NCBI RefSeq assembly: GCF_900302495.1
Contig: NZ_OMKW01000004.1
Span: forward strand, 372,001 to 436,000
DNA from: Pontivivens insulae
GTDB taxonomy: Bacteria; Pseudomonadota; Alphaproteobacteria; Rhodobacterales; Rhodobacteraceae
Direction of reading: 5' to 3'
DNA: 64,000 nt
Made by a program: the position numbers and the translations under genes. The notes under the pieces were generated by a model. It saw only the letters and a list, made by a program, of their open reading frames with translations, did not search any database and was not told the origin of the DNA. Below are positions 61,201 through 64,000 of the stretch, in pieces (within the stretch, counting starts at the first letter, position 1; each line of letters begins with the position of its first letter).

Positions 61201-61955
61201 AGGCTCTCCACAGTTTCAGGATCTATGATCAGCACGGGCATGCCGCCGCGGAGTGAGATTTCTCCTTCCGCTTCGACATAGAGGCCGACGAAGTCAATCA
61301 GATCCCGCCCAATGGGCGCGCCATCTGCTGTGCCGATCAGGAAAAATTCGTGTCCGTTGATGGGCTCGGATGCCACGAAGACAGGAGGCACCTCTCCAAC
61401 AAGGCAGAGCTGAGCGCATGCGCGGTGTCCTATCCCGGTGCCGGGACGCATCGCGCCGGCCAGGCACTTGCCGTCACAAATCTCTCCGGATAACCGCCAG
61501 CGTCCCAACGGCTCAATATCCAGCGTGGGGGCTTCACCCTCTGCCGCCATGACGCCTCGCCGTCCCCCGGCGACTTGCAACATGCGCAAGTCGCCCCGGT
61601 CCAAGATGATGCCTTGCAATGTCGCAAGCGCGCCGTCGAAGTCAGAGACGCGATTGGCGACGCCGAACTTGCCCACACCCGCCAGCAGAATGGTTTCGCC
61701 CGCCGCGACAAGCTCACTCCCCTCCGTCACATGCAGGGTCGGGTAGGGGGCGAGTGTGATTGTGCCGGTCAGTGTTTGTCGGCCGAAGTCGAAGCGGTAG
61801 CCGGACGGCCCCGGATCTTCCTGTGTGACGCTCACGGCCCAACTGAAAAGGGGGAAGGCGAGGATGAGCAGGAGCGATACGCCTGCAAGAAACCAGCGCA
61901 GCGACTTTGGCGCGGGAAGGTAACCGACGAAAAAGGGGTCTTCTTTGTCAGACAT
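61197..61955 (-). CDS. Membrane-anchored protein of unknown function, part of Rieske operon
   Basis: A 252-residue protein with one helix near the N-terminus (LRWFLAGVSLLLILAFPLFSW, described in outline) and a large periplasmic part of mainly beta character. There are four cysteines between residues ~155 and 185 (CDGKC and ACAQLC), which may form disulfides or bind a metal. No family is recognised. Its ATG shares one base with the Rieske protein stop (61955) and its stop overlaps the small membrane protein by 4 bp. The context suggests a periplasmic partner of the ferric-reductase-like protein. Confidence 0.7.
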   Translation of the reverse strand: MSDKEDPFFVGYLPAPKSLRWFLAGVSLLLILAFPLFSWAVSVTQEDPGPSGYRFDFGRQTLTGTITLAPYPTLHVTEGSELVAAGETILLAGVGKFGVANRVSDFDGALATLQGIILDRGDLRMLQVAGGRRGVMAAEGEAPTLDIEPLGRWRLSGEICDGKCLAGAMRPGTGIGHRACAQLCLVGEVPPVFVASEPINGHEFFLIGTADGAPIGRDLIDFVGLYVEAEGEISLRGGMPVLIIDPETVESL

Positions 61956-63022
61956 CAGACGGTGTCCTTATTCGCAGGTGTGGCGGCCACGGGCTCCACA
62001 TAAGTTCCAGGGGGATTGGGCTCGCTCCGGATTAGAACCTTGGCGCCATCGATGCGCAGGTCATAGGTCGGCACCGTCTCTGTGAAAGGTTCGGGCGAAC
62101 GGCCATTCGTGACGTTGTATTGAAAGCCATGCCACGGGCAGGTGACCAGGCAATCAATGATCCTGCCTTCGCCCAGCGGACCGTTCTGGTGGGAGCAGGC
62201 GTTTGAGATCGCAGAAAGCTTTCCCTCTTGCCGAAAGACGGCGACGCGCTCTCCTGTTGAGAGAACGGCGACTTTTCCAAAGCCTTCTTCAACCTGATCT
62301 GCGTGGCACGCGACCTCCCAGCCGTCCTGTGCGATCGATGCAGCCGGGTCGCCCGCCCTTCGATCTTTCATCACTGCGGCCAGATGCAGGGCAATGACAA
62401 GTGCGCCAGACAGACCGAACGCAACCGTCAGCCCCGTTGCATGCCCATCTTGCAGAACGCCCAGGGCGACATGGCCTATCACGGCGGCATAGGCGGCGTA
62501 GATCAGGAAGTGCAGAGCCTTCCAAATCGGTGGTGTCAGGAATTTCATCCAGAAATCATGGCTGGTCAGTGCGAGGACACCCAGACATAGCAGGGCAAAC
62601 AGGCCAAGGATCTCAAAGGGGAAGCCGCGCACCCGGTCAAAGGATGTGTTGGTCGACAAAAGCGCCTCGTAGGTCTCGATCGGCGTAAAAGAGAAGTACC
62701 ATCCAAGGATCGCGTAGGCGTGGGTCAGCGCGATGAAGAATGCCATGACCCCGAAATGCCGGCGATTGTAGAGCAATGGCAAAAACCGCGCATCGAGCCG
62801 CGCGAGCGGGCCAATGCACAAAATGACCGTCAGCATAAAGAATGCGCACGCGCCAAAGGCGCGGGCTGTGCGGATCTGACCGGTGATCGGACGGTCATGG
62901 GCCAGCAGGTCCGGGCTGACAAACATGAAGAACCACAGAAACGCTGCGACGGCTGCCAGCATGACGGCGTCGTAGACATACTTGTTCGGGTTCCACTGAA
63001 CAGGGATGTATTTGACGCTCAT
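61955..63022 (-). CDS. Ferric-reductase-like transmembrane protein fused to a Rieske [2Fe-2S] domain
   Basis: A 355-residue membrane redox protein. The N-terminal part has about six helices, and heme-ligand-type histidines are in RRHFGVMAFFIALTHAY and the later ALHFLIYAAYAAVIGHV, as in ferric-reductase-like cytochrome b domains. The C-terminal ~110 residues are a Rieske domain with CSHQNGPLGEG (CxH) and CPWHGFQYN (CxxH). This joins a transmembrane heme chain to an Fe-S centre. Start 63022 overlaps the preceding gene by 4 bp. The electron donor and acceptor are unknown; the FMN glutamate-synthase-domain protein upstream is a candidate partner. Confidence 0.85.
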   Translation of the reverse strand: MSVKYIPVQWNPNKYVYDAVMLAAVAAFLWFFMFVSPDLLAHDRPITGQIRTARAFGACAFFMLTVILCIGPLARLDARFLPLLYNRRHFGVMAFFIALTHAYAILGWYFSFTPIETYEALLSTNTSFDRVRGFPFEILGLFALLCLGVLALTSHDFWMKFLTPPIWKALHFLIYAAYAAVIGHVALGVLQDGHATGLTVAFGLSGALVIALHLAAVMKDRRAGDPAASIAQDGWEVACHADQVEEGFGKVAVLSTGERVAVFRQEGKLSAISNACSHQNGPLGEGRIIDCLVTCPWHGFQYNVTNGRSPEPFTETVPTYDLRIDGAKVLIRSEPNPPGTYVEPVAATPANKDTV

Positions 63023-63384
63023 TGAGGGGCCTCCAGCAGAACGGGTGGCGTGAGCAACTCCGTGCTTTGCCGCGCGGCGAGTGCTGCAAGAAAGATCAGG
63101 GGGATCACGACGGCCAGAACCATCCAGGCTTGCGCATGGAATGCGCGCGGTGGCTGATGCCTTTTTGCCCAGTCGTCGCGGCCCGTCTCAATGATCCACC
63201 AGCGCCACAGAACAAGCGGCCAGATCAGGATGATCCCCGGAACCAAGAGTGGGCGAAAGACATAGGCGCCGCGCGCATCTTCATCCACGCGACCTATGCC
63301 GATGGTCAGAAAAAGAGCAGAGATGGCGAGCCCGATCCAAACCCAGATCTCAGCCATCAGCACAAGGGTGGCGGCAAAGCTCAT
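63019..63384 (-). CDS. Small membrane protein of unknown function
   Basis: A 121-residue protein with three hydrophobic helices (LVLMAEIWVWIGLAISALFLTIGIG; PLLVPGIILIWPLVLWRWW; AWMVLAVVIPLIFLAALAA, in outline). The start ATG 63384 overlaps the stop of the glutamate-synthase-domain gene by 4 bp, and its own stop overlaps the next gene by 4 bp. An upstream in-frame start at 63435 lies inside the previous gene and is rejected. It is probably a membrane accessory subunit of the Rieske system. No family is recognised. Confidence 0.72.
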   Translation of the reverse strand: MSFAATLVLMAEIWVWIGLAISALFLTIGIGRVDEDARGAYVFRPLLVPGIILIWPLVLWRWWIIETGRDDWAKRHQPPRAFHAQAWMVLAVVIPLIFLAALAARQSTELLTPPVLLEAPQ

Positions 63385-64000
63385 CGCACGCCCCCATAGG
63401 CAACCCCGGCCAGATCCGACATTTCGCGCTTCCACGTGGTCAGGTCATCGATGTTGAAATCGGACAGGTGCGCGTGGCCGCAGGCGCGCGCCATGACGGC
63501 CATAAGATGCGTGCTGGCCTCAAAGAAGTTGGTCAACTGCTTGGCAGAGCTTTCAACAACAATACGGCTGGCCAGATGGGGTTTCTGGCTGGCGATCCCG
63601 ACCGGGCAGTTATTCGTGTGGCAGGCACGCATTGCGATGCATCCAATGGCCTGCATGGCCGCATTCGAGACGGCAATCGCATCGGCCCCCATCGCCATTG
63701 CCTTTACGAAATCGGCGGGTTTGCGTAATCCACCGGTAATGACGAGTGAGACATCGCCCCGCCCGAGACTGTCCAGATGTCTGCGCGCCCGGGCCAGAGC
63801 TGGTATTGTCGGCACTGAGATATTGTCGCGGAAGATGATCGGGGCCGCACCCGTGCCGCCGCCGCGGCCGTCAAGAATGATGTAGTCGACACCTACCTCG
63901 AGGGCTGCGTCGATGTCCTTTTCAATGTGTTGGGCGGATAATTTGTAACCGATCGGGATGCCTCCGGTCCTGTCACGAACCTCATCGGCGAACTCTTTGA
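63381..64000 (-). CDS. FMN-binding glutamate synthase-family protein (partial, N-terminus outside window)
   Basis: The C-terminal ~206 residues of a glutamate-synthase domain-2 protein. The visible blocks are IPIGYKLSAQHIEKDI, DYIILDGRGGGTGAAP, SLVITGGLRKPADFVKAMAMGADA and CIAMRACHTNNCPVGIA, the FMN-binding barrel with the cysteines that hold the 3Fe-4S-type cluster. The frame is open to the window edge and the start lies outside. Proteins of this type occur as stand-alone GltB2/GlxD/MgsC-like enzymes without the amidotransferase domain. The operon with a Rieske/ferric-reductase protein is unusual, so the true reaction may not be glutamate synthesis. Confidence 0.85.
   Translation of the reverse strand, partial: KEFADEVRDRTGGIPIGYKLSAQHIEKDIDAALEVGVDYIILDGRGGGTGAAPIIFRDNISVPTIPALARARRHLDSLGRGDVSLVITGGLRKPADFVKAMAMGADAIAVSNAAMQAIGCIAMRACHTNNCPVGIASQKPHLASRIVVESSAKQLTNFFEASTHLMAVMARACGHAHLSDFNIDDLTTWKREMSDLAGVAYGGVR

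Overview
The window is GC-rich, almost fully coding and looks like chromosome from a marine alphaproteobacterium of the Rhodobacterales (Roseobacter group). The evidence is the gene set and order: tmk-holB-tatD next to a D-Ala-D-Ala carboxypeptidase, nasT-nasS beside an ABC-type nitrate uptake operon, several periplasmic-binding-protein transporters, a tripartite tricarboxylate (TTT) transporter, and one copy of a GC hairpin plus GGGGATATTTG tail of a kind I associate with that order. I see no rRNA, insertion sequence, phage gene or CRISPR array. There is one tRNA gene. No gap without a gene exceeds 300 bases.

Layout. 1-3.9 kb: edge-truncated bile acid:Na+ symporter (minus), then glpX, an isochorismatase-like hydrolase and a GMC oxidoreductase. 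4.1-14.1 kb: an unusual cluster with a Crp-type regulator, two paralogous ~640-residue FAD oxidoreductases, a DCC-family (DUF393) protein, an acetoacetate-decarboxylase-like protein, and a giant soluble-adenylate-cyclase-like gene interrupted by a frameshift near 11,516. 14.2-18.3 kb: kynureninase, then a diheme peroxidase/MauG-type protein convergent with a CRTAC1-like secreted beta-propeller protein. 18.3-24.9 kb: ROK regulator divergent from xylF-xylH-xylG-xylB, then a GtrA-like membrane protein. 25-30.3 kb: polyamine-type ABC transporter with a VOC-family gene inserted. 30.3-37.4 kb: housekeeping run on the minus strand (RlpA-like lipoprotein, PBP, tmk, holB, tatD, MBL hydrolase, AEC carrier). 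37.6 kb: tRNA-Ser(TGA).

37.7-46.9 kb: divergent catabolic locus for a four-carbon acid sugar. A TTT transporter (tctC-tctB-tctA), an ABM-domain protein, an MBL-fold lactonase, OtnK kinase and OtnC decarboxylase run left. An isopropylmalate-dehydrogenase-like enzyme, a Gfo/Idh/MocA oxidoreductase and a GntR regulator run right. The logic is uptake, lactone opening, oxidation to a 3-oxo-tetronate, phosphorylation, and decarboxylation to dihydroxyacetone phosphate.

47-60 kb: complete nitrate assimilation. NasT (ANTAR antiterminator) and NasS (nitrate sensor) precede a leader with a terminator at 48,923-48,978. Then come NrtA, NrtB, a fused NrtC-NrtD ATPase, NirB, NirD, NasA and CysG. A citryl-CoA-lyase-like gene follows. 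60.9-64 kb: five translationally coupled genes on the minus strand, with an FMN glutamate-synthase-domain protein (cut by the window end), a small membrane protein, a ferric-reductase-like/Rieske fusion and two unknown membrane-anchored proteins.

A recurring regulatory theme is a strong GC hairpin just downstream of the solute-binding-protein gene in all four transport operons (xyl, polyamine, TTT, nitrate). A LacI-type half-site motif is shared between the glpX and ROK/xyl promoter regions.
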